NCBI RefSeq assembly: GCF_900167165.1
Contig: NZ_FUXM01000004.1
Span: 67,265 to 131,264 of the forward strand
DNA from: Carboxydocella sporoproducens DSM 16521
GTDB lineage: Bacteria; Bacillota; GCA-003054495; Carboxydocellales; Carboxydocellaceae
Length of the DNA: 64,000 bases
Direction: 5' to 3'
Every line of letters begins with the position of its first letter. The stretch's first letter is position 1. Under the pieces are notes generated by a model. The model saw nothing but the letters and a program-made list of their open reading frames with translations. It searched no databases and was not told the DNA's origin. Shown piece by piece: positions 18,206 through 27,687 of the stretch. Made by a program: the position numbers and the translations under genes.

Positions 18206-18280
18206 TGGTGTCCTCGTCAGGAGTCGAACCTGAATCTACCGCTTAGGAGGCGGTTGCACTATCCGTTGTGCTACGAGGAC
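18206..18280 (-). tRNA. tRNA-Arg(CCT)
   Basis: Acceptor GTCCTCG/CGAGGAC, anticodon stem ACCGC/GCGGT, loop CTCCTAA giving anticodon CCU for AGG codons; CCA encoded. Confidence 0.96.
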
Positions 18281-18286
18281 GGAAAA

Positions 18287-18363
18287 TGGCGCGCCCGGCA
18301 GGATTCGAACCTGCGACCACCAGATTCGTAGTCTGTTACTCTATCCAGCTGAGCTACGGGCGC
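18287..18363 (-). tRNA. tRNA-Arg(ACG)
   Basis: Acceptor GCGCCCG, loop CTACGAA with anticodon ACG, the A34-bearing substrate of TadA. CCA is encoded. The outer anticodon-stem pair looks mismatched. Confidence 0.95.
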
Positions 18364-18368
18364 GTAAA

Positions 18369-18463
18369 TGGCGGAGAGAGAGGGATTCGAACCCTCGATA
18401 CGGGTTTTAGCCCGTATAGTCGCTTAGCAGGCGACCGCCTTCGACCTACTCGGCCATCTCTCC
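18369..18463 (-). tRNA. tRNA-Ser(GCT)
   Basis: Class II tRNA with long variable arm, acceptor GGAGAGA, anticodon stem GTCGC/GCGAC, loop CTGCTAA giving GCU for AGC/AGU; CCA encoded. Confidence 0.97.
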
Positions 18464-18473
18464 AGCTTCTGAC

Positions 18474-18564
18474 TGGCGGAGGGGGTGGGATTCGAACCCA
18501 CGGAGCCCGTCAAGGACTCAACGGTTTTCAAGACCGCCTCCTTAAACCGCTCGGACACCCCTCC
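18474..18564 (-). tRNA. tRNA-Ser(TGA)
   Basis: Class II tRNA, acceptor GGAGGGG/CCCCTCC, loop CTTGAAA giving anticodon UGA for UCA; CCA encoded. Confidence 0.97.
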
Positions 18565-18603
18565 GCGATACATAAAAGAGTATAGCATAAGCTATTTTTC
18601 CTG

Positions 18604-19809
18604 TCAATAAACTCTGTTTAATTGCCTGTTAACTACCATTGCAGCCAGCAGCATGAAAAAACAAACTGCACTGAGCCAGAGCCAGCCGCCCCATTGCCAG
18701 ACATAACCCAGAAAGTAGCCACCAGCAGTTCCCCCCAGATAATAGCAGAGCAAATAGAGAGCCGAAGCCGCTGCCCGAGCCTGTCTGGCTTTACGGCTGA
18801 CCCAGTTGCTGGTTGCAGCATGGGCAAAGAAAAAGCCGAAACAGAAGAAAATCAAGCCCGCTACAATCAAAAACAGCGGTTTTAGTATCATCATGACCAG
18901 GCCCAGTAACATCAAGACCAGACCGGTTAAAATGCGTTGCGGTATGGTCAGCCTGCCATCCAGCCGCCCCGATAAAGTGGAACTAAAGGTACCGGCCAGA
19001 TAGGTTAAATACAAAAAGCCGGTAGCAGTAGTAGAAAAATAATAAGGAGCCTGTTGCAGGCGGAAACCCAGATAATTGAAGAGGCCAACAAAAACAAATA
19101 AAACCATGCCACCTAGAAGAAAAGCATTACGCAAAACAGGATTAGACCAGTGTTCCTTGATTTCCGCCAGAGCTTTCTGCCCGCTGAAGGGCCGGCTGCG
19201 AAAATGCCGGGAGGGGGGTAGCCACCAGAGGAAAAGCAAATACCCCAGAAGGCATAAGCCTCCCAGGACTAAAAAGGCATAACGCCAGCCCCAGTAATCG
19301 GCAATCACGCCGCTGATAATCCGGCCACCCATACCGCCAATGGAATTGCTGCTGATAAACATACCGATAGCAGCAGCCACAGCCTTCTGTTCATATTCCT
19401 CCCCAATGTAGGCATAGCCAAGGGCCGGTAAAGCGGCCAGAAATACTCCCTGCAAAGCCCGTAACAGAACCAGCTGAGGAAAGTTCTGCACAAACACAGC
19501 CGCAAAAGCCAGCAGGGCTGTTAATAGCAAACCGGCAGCCATGATCTTTTTTCTGCCCCAGGCATCGGAGACCGCTCCAAAAACCAGCATAAACACGCTC
19601 AGGGTAAAAATCACCGCCGAAACAGTCAAGCCAGCCTCGGCCGGTTTGACCCCAAACTCCCGGGTAAAAAGGGGCAAAAGGGGCTGGGTGAAATGCAAAT
19701 TGGCAAACACCGCCATACCCCCGATGCTCAAGGCAATATTGGCTTTCAGATATTCCCGGCTACCTGCCTGGATCCTGGTCTTGCTTGCAACTTCTATACT
19801 CTCCCCCAT
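18604..19809 (-). CDS. MFS transporter, YnfM-like
   Basis: 401 residues with about twelve hydrophobic segments, a standard major facilitator. The inter-helix 2-3 motif is GAVSDAWGRKKIMAAG (about residue 78) and the second half repeats the pattern. Similarity in style is to the YnfM/arabinose-efflux group of drug or metabolite exporters; the substrate cannot be told. Start ATG 19809 follows AAGGGAGAC. It is monocistronic, between the tRNA genes and serS. Confidence 0.85.
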   Translation of the reverse strand: MGESIEVASKTRIQAGSREYLKANIALSIGGMAVFANLHFTQPLLPLFTREFGVKPAEAGLTVSAVIFTLSVFMLVFGAVSDAWGRKKIMAAGLLLTALLAFAAVFVQNFPQLVLLRALQGVFLAALPALGYAYIGEEYEQKAVAAAIGMFISSNSIGGMGGRIISGVIADYWGWRYAFLVLGGLCLLGYLLFLWWLPPSRHFRSRPFSGQKALAEIKEHWSNPVLRNAFLLGGMVLFVFVGLFNYLGFRLQQAPYYFSTTATGFLYLTYLAGTFSSTLSGRLDGRLTIPQRILTGLVLMLLGLVMMILKPLFLIVAGLIFFCFGFFFAHAATSNWVSRKARQARAAASALYLLCYYLGGTAGGYFLGYVWQWGGWLWLSAVCFFMLLAAMVVNRQLNRVY

Positions 19810-19840
19810 AGCTGTCTCCCTTCCCCGTAAATGAGCTAAC

Positions 19841-19865
19841 AGACACGGGCACTATACCCGTGTCT
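19841..19865. terminator. inverted repeat downstream of serS
   Basis: AGACACGGG-CACTATA-CCCGTGTCT, a 9-bp perfect stem 10 nt past the serS stop. The better T tract (TTTTT) is on the plus strand, so efficiency as a minus-strand terminator is uncertain. Confidence 0.5.
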
Positions 19866-19875
19866 GTCCCTTTTT

Positions 19876-21171
<1,296 letters not shown>

Positions 21172-21254
21172 TTAAGGAATATTTTACTATATCTATTCCT
21201 GTTTGGCAAAGGGCTTTTGCTGGCATTATGCATACATTATACCTGGTCGCAGGA

Positions 21255-21290
21255 AAAGTATCCCCACTTCCATTGCGGAAGTGGGGATAG
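21255..21290 (-). terminator. terminator after the histidine phosphatase gene
   Basis: Minus-strand TATCCCCACTTCC-GCAAT-GGAAGTGGGGATA, a 13-bp perfect stem, followed by CTTTTCC. Confidence 0.8.
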
Positions 21291-21294
21291 GTAG

Positions 21295-21939
21295 TTATAA
21301 TGCCTTCTGATCGACATCCCAGATCAGGGAGCCCAGATGACAGGTATCATTGAGTTTACTCAGCCGCCAGCGACCATCTGGCAGGTATTCCACCACATTG
21401 ATACAGGTGTTGTCCTGGCGGAAGAGCCAGAAGTTGGCCAAATCCATGCCCAGGGCATAACAGAAGAAAGCGCGGATAGTGGCATCATGGCTCAGTACCA
21501 GCACCGTCTCCCCGGGATGGCGTTTGGCGATCATCTCCAGAGCTGCTACTGCCCGATCCTGGACCTGCTTAAGGCATTCCCCGCCCCCGGGCATGGTGAT
21601 TTGATGGGGAGCGGATTGCCAGATCTCCAGTTCCACTCCGTATTGTTCCTTGACCTCATGGGCATACAGCCCCTGCCAGCAGCCATGGTGAATTTCCGTC
21701 AATCCCTCCACGATTTCCACCGGCAGCTGATGCTTTTCTGCAGCTTTTTTGGCAGTTTCATAGGCCCGGCTCAGCGGACTGGAATAGACAGCGGTGATGG
21801 GTAATTTAGCCAGGGCCTCAGCCAGCCTTTCCGCCTGCTGCCAGCCCAGCGGAGAAAGTTCAGTGTCCAGCTGGCCCTGATAACGCCCTTCCCGGTTCCA
21901 GTTGGTTTCACCATGGCGGGCAAGAATAATTCTGGTCAT
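21295..21939 (-). CDS. histidine phosphatase (phosphoglycerate mutase-like)
   Basis: 214 residues. It has the RHG motif LARHGETNWN at residue 6 (catalytic His), the SSPLSRAYETA arginine segment near 52, and the second catalytic His in VLSHDATIRAF near 149. The family includes cofactor-dependent phosphoglycerate mutases, alpha-ribazole phosphatase (CobC) and phosphoserine phosphatase (PspA type). Its position directly downstream of serA and the aminotransferase makes a phosphoserine phosphatase role attractive, completing serine synthesis, but sequence alone does not decide it. It lies 29 nt after serA in the same direction. Confidence 0.88.
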   Translation of the reverse strand: MTRIILARHGETNWNREGRYQGQLDTELSPLGWQQAERLAEALAKLPITAVYSSPLSRAYETAKKAAEKHQLPVEIVEGLTEIHHGCWQGLYAHEVKEQYGVELEIWQSAPHQITMPGGGECLKQVQDRAVAALEMIAKRHPGETVLVLSHDATIRAFFCYALGMDLANFWLFRQDNTCINVVEYLPDGRWRLSKLNDTCHLGSLIWDVDQKAL

Positions 21940-21968
21940 AAACTAAAGCTCCTCCCCGATTAGTTTTT

Positions 21969-23546
21969 CTATAAAGAAACGAACTTGACATCGATAATGC
22001 CATCTATTTTGGCTATTTCTCCTAGAATTGCCTCCGGTACCACATTATCCACCGCCAGCACCATCACAGCCCGGCCACCCACCTGTTTGCGGCCCACCTG
22101 CATTCCAGCAATGTTGATGTCATGCTCACCAATGAGGGTGCCCACCCGCCCGATGATCCGGGGCTTATCAATATGGGGGGCAACCAGCATGTAGCCTTCC
22201 GGCACCATGTCGATGCGATAACCGTCTATTAAGACGATGCGGGCATCATTATCCCGGAAGAGGGTACCGCCAACGGCTTTAGGACAGGGCCCGCCTGTCA
22301 GTTTGACGGTAATCAGGTTGGTATAGTCATGGGCCTCTTCTTCCCTGGTTTCCATGATGCGCAGGCCCCGCCCCTTGGCCAGCTGTACCGCATTGACATA
22401 ACTGACCGGCACATCACTGTAGGATTCCATAATCCCCTTGATGATGGCGGTAGTCAGGGGAGCGGTATTGATGCAGGCTACATCCCCGGCATAGGTGATT
22501 TCGATATTCTCAAACTCGGAAGTGAGCTGGGAGATAAACTTGCCCAGCTTTTCCGCCAGGGCCAGATAAGGTTTAACAACCAGTGCATCTTCTTTGGGAA
22601 TGGCCGGCATATTCACAGCATTCTGGGCCATGCCGCCCTGCAGGATGGTGACAATCTCCCGGGCCACATCCAGAGCCACATTGACCTGGGCTTCCTCGGT
22701 AGATGCCCCCAGATGCGGGGTAACTACCACATTGGGCAGTTCAAACAACGGGCTTTCCGTCGTGGGTTCCACTTCAAAGACATCCAGCGCTGCTCCGGCC
22801 ACCTTACCTGTCTTCAGAGCCTCATACAGATCCTGTTCATTGATGATGCCACCGCGGGCAACATTGATAATCCGTACCCCCGGCTTCATTTTGGCCAGGG
22901 CTTCCCGGTTAATCAGGTTAACCGTTTCCTTGGTTTTGGGCAAATGCACGGTGATAAAGTCCGCTTCCCGATAGACATCCTCCAGGGACACCAGTTCCAC
23001 CCCGATTTCCCGGGCCCGCTCATGGGTGATATAGGGGTCATAACCGATGACCTTCATGGCAAAGCCCTGGGCCCGTTTGGCCACTGCGGTACCAATCCGC
23101 CCCAGCCCAATAACCCCCAGGATTTTATCCCGCAGCTCCACGCCGGTAAATTCCTTGCGCAGCCATTTCCCCTTTTTCAAGGCCTCATTGGCCTGGGGTA
23201 CATGGCGAGCCAGGGCCAGCATCAGGGCCAGAGTGTGTTCAGCCGCGGCAATGGTATTGCCATCGGGAGCATTGACCACAATAATACCATGCTGAGTAGC
23301 AGCCTGAACATCGATATTGTCTACCCCGACACCGGCGCGGCCGATTACCTTCAGGTTTACCCCCGCCGCAATAATGGGGGCAGTGATCTTGGTAGCACTG
23401 CGCACCACCACGGCATCATAGGCGGGAATCATCTCCACCAGTTGCTGCTCACTCAGCTTTTCCTCGATAACATCCACAGTAAACCCGGGTTCCCGCAAGA
23501 TATCTATTCCTTTTTCACTGACACCATCTAAGACCAGTATCCGCAT
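21969..23546 (-). CDS. serA: D-3-phosphoglycerate dehydrogenase
   Basis: 525 residues, the long SerA form. It oxidises 3-phosphoglycerate with NAD+ in the first step of serine synthesis. The substrate domain is followed by a Rossmann motif VIGLGRIGTAVAKRA (about residue 143), catalytic Arg/Glu/His segments (NVARGGIINE, about 231; TPHLGAS, about 278), an intervening domain, and a C-terminal ACT domain (TLIGEHDINIAGMQVGR, about 466) that usually senses serine. It lies 46 nt after the class V aminotransferase gene and shares its leader, so it should respond to both the glycine aptamers and the Ser T-box. Confidence 0.97.
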   Translation of the reverse strand: MRILVLDGVSEKGIDILREPGFTVDVIEEKLSEQQLVEMIPAYDAVVVRSATKITAPIIAAGVNLKVIGRAGVGVDNIDVQAATQHGIIVVNAPDGNTIAAAEHTLALMLALARHVPQANEALKKGKWLRKEFTGVELRDKILGVIGLGRIGTAVAKRAQGFAMKVIGYDPYITHERAREIGVELVSLEDVYREADFITVHLPKTKETVNLINREALAKMKPGVRIINVARGGIINEQDLYEALKTGKVAGAALDVFEVEPTTESPLFELPNVVVTPHLGASTEEAQVNVALDVAREIVTILQGGMAQNAVNMPAIPKEDALVVKPYLALAEKLGKFISQLTSEFENIEITYAGDVACINTAPLTTAIIKGIMESYSDVPVSYVNAVQLAKGRGLRIMETREEEAHDYTNLITVKLTGGPCPKAVGGTLFRDNDARIVLIDGYRIDMVPEGYMLVAPHIDKPRIIGRVGTLIGEHDINIAGMQVGRKQVGGRAVMVLAVDNVVPEAILGEIAKIDGIIDVKFVSL

Positions 23547-23592
23547 AAAAATCCCCTTTCCCCTTATCTAACTTCATTAACTGCGAAACCTC

Positions 23593-24738
23593 TTACCCTT
23601 CCAGAAATACCTTCTGGGCGGCAGCCACACCGGCACCCAGCTGTACCGGATAGCCCACTTCAACCAGGGCCATTTCCAGCGCCCCAATAGCCAGGATAAT
23701 ATCCAGCTTATCGGCATAACCCATGTGGCCGATACGGAAAATCTTGCCCTTCAGTTTGCCCTGGCCACCGGCAAAAGTCACCCCGTATTTGGTACGCAAT
23801 ACCTTGCGCAGGTCTTCGGTATTGAGCTGGTCATTGCCCTTAACAGCAGTTACAGTATGGGAAGCTACTTCATCAGCAGCCAGCAACTCCAGGCCCAGTG
23901 CTCTGATAGCGGCCCGGGTAGCTTTTGTCATAAGGGCATGCCGGGCAAAGACTTCCGGTAAGCCTTCCGCCAGGATCATGTCCAGAGCAGCTTCCAGCCC
24001 GTAAAAGAGGGTAACATTGGGAGTCCAGGCGGTATTCCACTCCGCCATATTTTTTCTGGCCTGCTTCAGGCAGAAGTAGAAACGGGGAGCTTTGGCCGTC
24101 TCCATAGCCTGCCAGGCCTTTTCACTGACACTGACCAGAGCCAGCCCCGGCGGCAACATCAAGGCCTTCTGGCTACCGGTAACCATGATATCCACCTGCC
24201 ATTCATCAGTGCGGATATCCATCCCGCCCATGGAGCTGACGGCATCCACCAGCAGGACAGCATCGGTTTTGGCCACCAGGGCTCCCAGACCCCCGATATC
24301 ATTGGTAACACCGGTGGAAGTCTCATTGTGGGTAGCCAGCACGGCCCGGTACTGATTGGTAGCCAGCTTTTCCTCTACCTGTTTCAAATCAATGGCTTCA
24401 CCCCAGGGGAACTCCAGAGCATCTACCTCTGCTCCGTATAAACGGGCGATTTTGGCAAAACGCTCGCCGAAGTTACCGGTAACCAGGGCCAGTACCTTGT
24501 CCCCAGGGCTGATCACATTGGCCACTGCCGTTTCCAGTCCCCCCGTACCGGACTGGGTGAGAATAAACAGGTCCTTTTCAGTCTGAAAAACCTGTTTGGC
24601 CTTTTTAATCAGCCGTTCGTGCAGTTTGGCAAAGTCCCCACTGCGGTGACCGATCATGGGCCGAATCATGGCCTGCTGGACCGCCGGTGGAATAGGTGTC
24701 GGCCCAGGAATCATTAGATACTTTTTGTCCTGCAACAT
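23593..24738 (-). CDS. class V aminotransferase (serine-pyruvate/serine-glyoxylate type)
   Basis: 381 residues. PLP enzyme of the AGXT/SgaA/PucG group: N-terminus LMIPGPTPIPPAVQQAM, PLP lysine in TGSQKALMLPPGLALVSV (about residue 189), and the DAVSSMGG aspartate segment just before it. The start is ATG 24738 with GAGAGGGG about 9 nt upstream; a longer frame to 24798 runs back into the T-box terminator. In clostridial serA operons this enzyme is often proposed to act in serine formation or serine-glyoxylate exchange. Control by serine tRNA charging and by glycine is read directly from the leader. Confidence 0.9.
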   Translation of the reverse strand: MLQDKKYLMIPGPTPIPPAVQQAMIRPMIGHRSGDFAKLHERLIKKAKQVFQTEKDLFILTQSGTGGLETAVANVISPGDKVLALVTGNFGERFAKIARLYGAEVDALEFPWGEAIDLKQVEEKLATNQYRAVLATHNETSTGVTNDIGGLGALVAKTDAVLLVDAVSSMGGMDIRTDEWQVDIMVTGSQKALMLPPGLALVSVSEKAWQAMETAKAPRFYFCLKQARKNMAEWNTAWTPNVTLFYGLEAALDMILAEGLPEVFARHALMTKATRAAIRALGLELLAADEVASHTVTAVKGNDQLNTEDLRKVLRTKYGVTFAGGQGKLKGKIFRIGHMGYADKLDIILAIGALEMALVEVGYPVQLGAGVAAAQKVFLEG

Positions 24739-24780
24739 TAAAATCAACCCCTCTCCCGGATTTAGATGATTATTATAAAT

Positions 24781-25035
24781 AGAAAAGCTCTCATCCATAA
24801 AGCCTCAGCTTTAGGGACGAGAGCTTGTTCCCGCGTTGCCACCCTAATTGGCCAAAAGGCAATAATATCCCCTTGACCCTCTCGATGCGATAACGGCGCC
24901 ACCGTATCCACTTACCAGGCCACGGCCCTTCGGTGGATCCCCTCCAGGGCGGATTCAGCAGTTCCCAGGACCGGTTCGCACCAACCACCGGCTCTCTTGC
25001 CTGTTTCCTGCCTATGTTCCCTTTCAACGGGTTAC
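24781..25035 (-). ncRNA. T-box riboswitch, serine-specific
   Basis: Minus-strand leader of the aminotransferase-serA genes. Stem I carries the AG-bulge/distal-loop signature (AGAGAGCCGG...GGTTGGTG, 24971-24997). The specifier follows TGAA and reads TCC at 24951-24953 (Ser). The T-box sequence AGGGTGGCAACGCGG is at 24831-24845; its UGGC bulge pairs with the CCA end and matches the G discriminator of the tRNA-Ser genes here. A terminator (stem AGCTCTC.TCC/GGA.GAGAGCT, then TTTTC) lies at 24781-24826. Uncharged tRNA-Ser(GGA), encoded at 31452-31542, should promote readthrough. Confidence 0.95.
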
Positions 25036-25063
25036 CCTTATGAGATGATGGTTAGATGGAATT

Positions 25064-25093
25064 ATAAGAAAGGACCAATCTCCTGATTGGTCC
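25064..25093 (-). terminator. terminator of the glycine riboswitch
   Basis: Minus-strand GGACCAATC-AGGA-GATTGGTCC followed by TTTCTTAT. It lies between the second glycine aptamer and the T-box and is the likely expression platform. A TATAAT at 25061-25066 overlaps the T tract but has a poor -35, so a separate T-box promoter is possible but weak. Confidence 0.8.
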
Positions 25094-25149
25094 TCTGGTC
25101 ACTGCTGCTAAAAGGGTAAACGAAGCCACAAACGCATCCTGTCGCTCCC

Positions 25150-25345
25150 TGTCCTTTTGCCTGAGAGATTGACCTGCCGGCTGGCAGGCTTGCTCCTTCG
25201 GCGCCCGGTCTTGCCAGGTCTCTCCAGAGGTCTGTCCGGTTACAGTACCTGGCTCAAAAGCCACCTGAGAGTTTGAGCGGCATAATACCGCCTTGCCCCT
25301 TCGGCGGTAACGGGTAAACCCCGTTACCTTCTTCTGCAACCTTCA
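25150..25345 (-). ncRNA. tandem glycine riboswitch (gcvT element)
   Basis: Two aptamers on the minus strand. Aptamer 2 is canonical: CCTCTGGAGAG..., GCGCCGAAGGAGCAA, ATCTCTCAGGCAAAAGGAC (about 25232-25150). Aptamer 1 (about 25345-25250) has GCCGAAGGGGCAA and CTCTCAGG, but its 5' strand lacks a clear GGAGAG (AGAAGAAGG instead). A terminator and then the Ser T-box follow, so glycine and serine signals are read in series. Confidence 0.93.
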
Positions 25346-25374
25346 TCCAGAAGCTGTATTCATTTTTGTTTACA

Positions 25375-25403
25375 ATTATACGAAGACAAATGTCTTATGT
25401 CAA
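25375..25403 (-). promoter_or_regulatory. consensus sigma-A promoter of the riboswitch leader
   Basis: Minus-strand TTGACA (25403-25398), 17-nt spacer, TATAAT (25380-25375), a perfect consensus. The spacer contains the palindrome AAGACATTTGTCTT (25383-25396) and the -35 sits in TGTCACTTGACA (25398-25409), so an additional repressor site is possible. The start point would be about 25368, some 20 nt before the first aptamer. Confidence 0.85.
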
Positions 25404-25414
25404 GTGACATTCAC

Positions 25415-25984
25415 TTATTTTTTACACAAATCCACAAAATACTGATGCAAACGATAATCCTCGGTCAGCTCGGGATGGAAAGCCGCCGCCAGCGCCTTGC
25501 CCTGTCGGGCCAGGACGATCTTGTCCTGGAAGGTAGCCATTACCTCAACCCCGGAACCAACTCGTTCAATGTAGGGGGCCCGGATGAAAACCGCCCGCAG
25601 GGGCTGTGCTCCGATAGCGGGAACCGGCAAATCCACTTCAAAGCTGTCCACCTGTCGACCATAGGCATTGCGCTTGACAGTCATCTCCATCAAGCCCAGC
25701 CGCGGCTGTTCACTGCCCATAATCTCGGTTGCCAGCAGAATCAAGCCGGCACAGGTTCCAAAAACCGCCATCCCCTGCTGAAAACGCTCCTTGATTTCGG
25801 AGAGCAGGCCAAAATCCACCATCAATTTGCCGATGGTAGTTGATTCACCTCCGGGGATTACCAGCCCCGCCAGCTCTGCCAATTGCTCCTTTTTACGTAC
25901 TTCAACAACTTCCACACCCAGTTTTTCCAGCACCAGCCGGTGCTCCCGAAAAGCACCCTGCAGAGCCAATACCCCGATTTTCAT
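25415..25984 (-). CDS. pdxT: pyridoxal 5'-phosphate synthase, glutaminase subunit
   Basis: 189 residues. Class I glutaminase that supplies ammonia to PdxS. It has the glutamine-binding PGGESTTIGKLM (about residue 45), the nucleophile Cys in GTCAGLILLA (about 79), and the His-x-Glu pair in AFHPELTED (about 170). It lies 1 nt after pdxS, so the two are co-translated as usual for the DXP-independent PLP pathway. PLP is the cofactor of the neighbouring aminotransferase. Confidence 0.97.
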   Translation of the reverse strand: MKIGVLALQGAFREHRLVLEKLGVEVVEVRKKEQLAELAGLVIPGGESTTIGKLMVDFGLLSEIKERFQQGMAVFGTCAGLILLATEIMGSEQPRLGLMEMTVKRNAYGRQVDSFEVDLPVPAIGAQPLRAVFIRAPYIERVGSGVEVMATFQDKIVLARQGKALAAAFHPELTEDYRLHQYFVDLCKK

Positions 25985-25985
25985 T

Positions 25986-26867
25986 TTACCAGCCCCGATC
26001 CTGCATTCTCATTTCTGGAGTAATAGTGGAAATATCGATCCCGACCATGGGCTCACCCAGGTCTTTAGAAACTTCCGCCAGCACCTGCGGATCATTGTAG
26101 TGGGTTGTGGCAGCTACAATGGCCCGGGCCCGTTTGACCGGATCCCCGGATTTGAAGATACCGGAGCCGACGAAAACACCATCACAGCCCAGCTGCATCA
26201 TCAAAGCTGCATCAGCAGGAGTAGCGATACCGCCAGCAGCAAAGTTCACCACCGGCAACTTCCCGGTTTTGGCCACTTCCACCACCAGTTCATAGGGAGC
26301 GCCCATCTCCTTGGCTGCAGTCATCAGCTCTTCCTGGGGCAGCATCTGCAGACGGCGAATTTCTCCCATCACCGTGCGGAAGTGTTTGACTGCTTCCACC
26401 ACATTACCGGTACCCGGCTCGCCTTTGGTCCGGATCATAGCAGCCCCTTCCCCAATCCGGCGCAGGGCTTCCCCCAGGTTTTTAGCCCCGCAGACGAAGG
26501 GTACCTTGAACTCCCATTTATTGATGTGGAATTTATCATCCGCAGGAGTGAGGACCTCACTTTCGTCAATATAGTCCACGCCCAGAGATTCCAGGATCTG
26601 GGCCTCCACAAAATGCCCGATCCGGCACTTGGCCATTACCGGGATGGTGACCGCATCTTGAATGCGCTTGATTACCGTGGGATCGGCCATGCGAGCAATT
26701 CCGCCCGCAGCCCGGATATCGGCCGGTACTTTTTCCAAAGCCATAACGGCACAGGCGCCCGCTTCCTCAGCGATTTTAGCCTGTTCCGGTGTAGTTACAT
26801 CCATAATGACGCCGCCTTTCAGCATTTCTGCCAGGCCAGCTTTAACGCGAAAAGTTCCCCTTTCCAT
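25986..26867 (-). CDS. pdxS: pyridoxal 5'-phosphate synthase, lyase subunit
   Basis: 293 residues, highly conserved. It makes PLP from ribose 5-phosphate, glyceraldehyde 3-phosphate and ammonia. The sequences [18 protein letters not shown] (residues about 8-25, with the Schiff-base Lys region [11 protein letters not shown] at 41-51) and the phosphate-binding [18 protein letters not shown] (about 211) are clear. It heads the pdxS-pdxT pair. Confidence 0.98.
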   Translation of the reverse strand: MERGTFRVKAGLAEMLKGGVIMDVTTPEQAKIAEEAGACAVMALEKVPADIRAAGGIARMADPTVIKRIQDAVTIPVMAKCRIGHFVEAQILESLGVDYIDESEVLTPADDKFHINKWEFKVPFVCGAKNLGEALRRIGEGAAMIRTKGEPGTGNVVEAVKHFRTVMGEIRRLQMLPQEELMTAAKEMGAPYELVVEVAKTGKLPVVNFAAGGIATPADAALMMQLGCDGVFVGSGIFKSGDPVKRARAIVAATTHYNDPQVLAEVSKDLGEPMVGIDISTITPEMRMQDRGW

Positions 26868-26965
26868 GATGTTCTTCCCTCCTACACTTTGTTCCTGAAT
26901 ATTTTACTACACTTTTCCTGCGCTGACAAGCTATCTGTACTATTCCGATAGAGAAAGTATAAAAA

Positions 26966-27000
26966 GTAAATGCCCGGCTCTCAATTCTGCCGGGCATGGC
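26966..27000 (-). terminator. terminator of the minus-strand cytochrome operon
   Basis: Minus-strand ATGCCCGGC...GCCGGGCAT with a 10-nt loop, followed by TTACTTTTTAT, 16 nt past the stop of the 6-haem cytochrome gene. Confidence 0.85.
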
Positions 27001-27015
27001 AAGATAAAATATTTC

Positions 27016-27558
27016 CTATTGTTTGGGTACATTCTCTCCGTGACAATCCTTACATTGATTGGTAGCTTTGCTGCCATTATGACATTTCAGGCAGACCGGC
27101 ATTTTGATCCTGGGACTTCCTGGCTGCCGGGTGGAATGCACCAGACCAGCATGACAATCCACACAGTCTACTCCCTTCTGAGTATGATATTCATGGGGAA
27201 CCACCAGCCCCCCCGGAGGAGAAATATCCCGCTGCCGGCTATGGCAATCCAGGCAGACTGCATTGGGCACTATGGTTTTCTTCTTGATGGGTTGATTGTA
27301 AAAACCGCGCCAGTGTTTATAAGCCAGCTCGGTCATGGGTACATTGGGATGGCATTTGAGACAGCCAATGCGGCCATGGGTAGATAAGCGCCAGGAATTG
27401 ATCTGTGGTTGCATTTCATGGCAACTTCCGCAAAGGCTGTTTTCTTCTTTATTTTGGGTATAACCGATACTGCCTACGCTAAAAAAAGTAGCAATCAATA
27501 AACTCACTACCAGCATGGCCATCGTCAATGTACCCCAGACCCGAAATGTTTTGACCAT
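27016..27558 (-). CDS. hexahaem NapC/NirT-like membrane cytochrome c
   Basis: 180 residues: one N-terminal transmembrane anchor (residues about 8-30) then six CxxCH haem sites (CGSCH, CLKCH, CLDCH, CVDCH, CLKCH, CKDCH). The NapC/NirT/NrfH family takes electrons from quinol and hands them to periplasmic or extracellular cytochromes; most have four or five haems, so six is on the high side. ATG 27558 follows AAAGGAGGG. It is the last gene of the operon, paralogous to 45644-46246, with the same preceding 37-residue gene. The electron acceptor is unknown. Confidence 0.88.
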   Translation of the reverse strand: MVKTFRVWGTLTMAMLVVSLLIATFFSVGSIGYTQNKEENSLCGSCHEMQPQINSWRLSTHGRIGCLKCHPNVPMTELAYKHWRGFYNQPIKKKTIVPNAVCLDCHSRQRDISPPGGLVVPHEYHTQKGVDCVDCHAGLVHSTRQPGSPRIKMPVCLKCHNGSKATNQCKDCHGENVPKQ

Positions 27559-27573
27559 TTTCCTGTCCCTCCT

Positions 27574-27687
27574 TTAGCTTAACCCCAGAGGCAAATATTC
27601 AGCCAGAAACCAGCCCAGGATGAGAAAGTAAATGATCATTTCAACAATAATCAAACCTTTGTTGCGACTGTGTTTGAAGACGGCCAT
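27574..27687 (-). CDS. 37-residue single-helix membrane protein
   Basis: Small gene: MAVFKHSRNKGL, then one hydrophobic helix and the end EYLPLGLS. It overlaps the last 37 nt of the cytochrome b gene in another frame. Its paralogue at 45517-45630 occupies the same slot and has the same length, start MAVFK.SRN and end EY.PLGLS, so selection on the protein is evident. A likely small subunit of the cytochrome b complex, comparable in size to the minor subunits of oxidases. Confidence 0.85.
   Translation of the reverse strand: MAVFKHSRNKGLIIVEMIIYFLILGWFLAEYLPLGLS

Noticed and set aside
18200..18570. Signal recognition particle RNA near tadA, as in some Firmicutes
   Set aside because: All conserved bases here are accounted for by tRNA genes; no GGTGCTG/GGAAGCAG-type SRP loop was found.
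22329..23531. 400-residue ORF on the plus strand opposite serA
   Set aside because: Antisense shadow of serA with no ribosome site; composition mirrors the serA codons.
24791..25339. Minus-strand ORFs of 78 and 95 residues in the leader
   Set aside because: They coincide with the T-box and the glycine riboswitch; base conservation is explained by RNA structure.
25791..26951. 386-residue plus-strand ORF opposite pdxST
   Set aside because: Shadow of the two well-conserved genes; no start signal and low-complexity composition.
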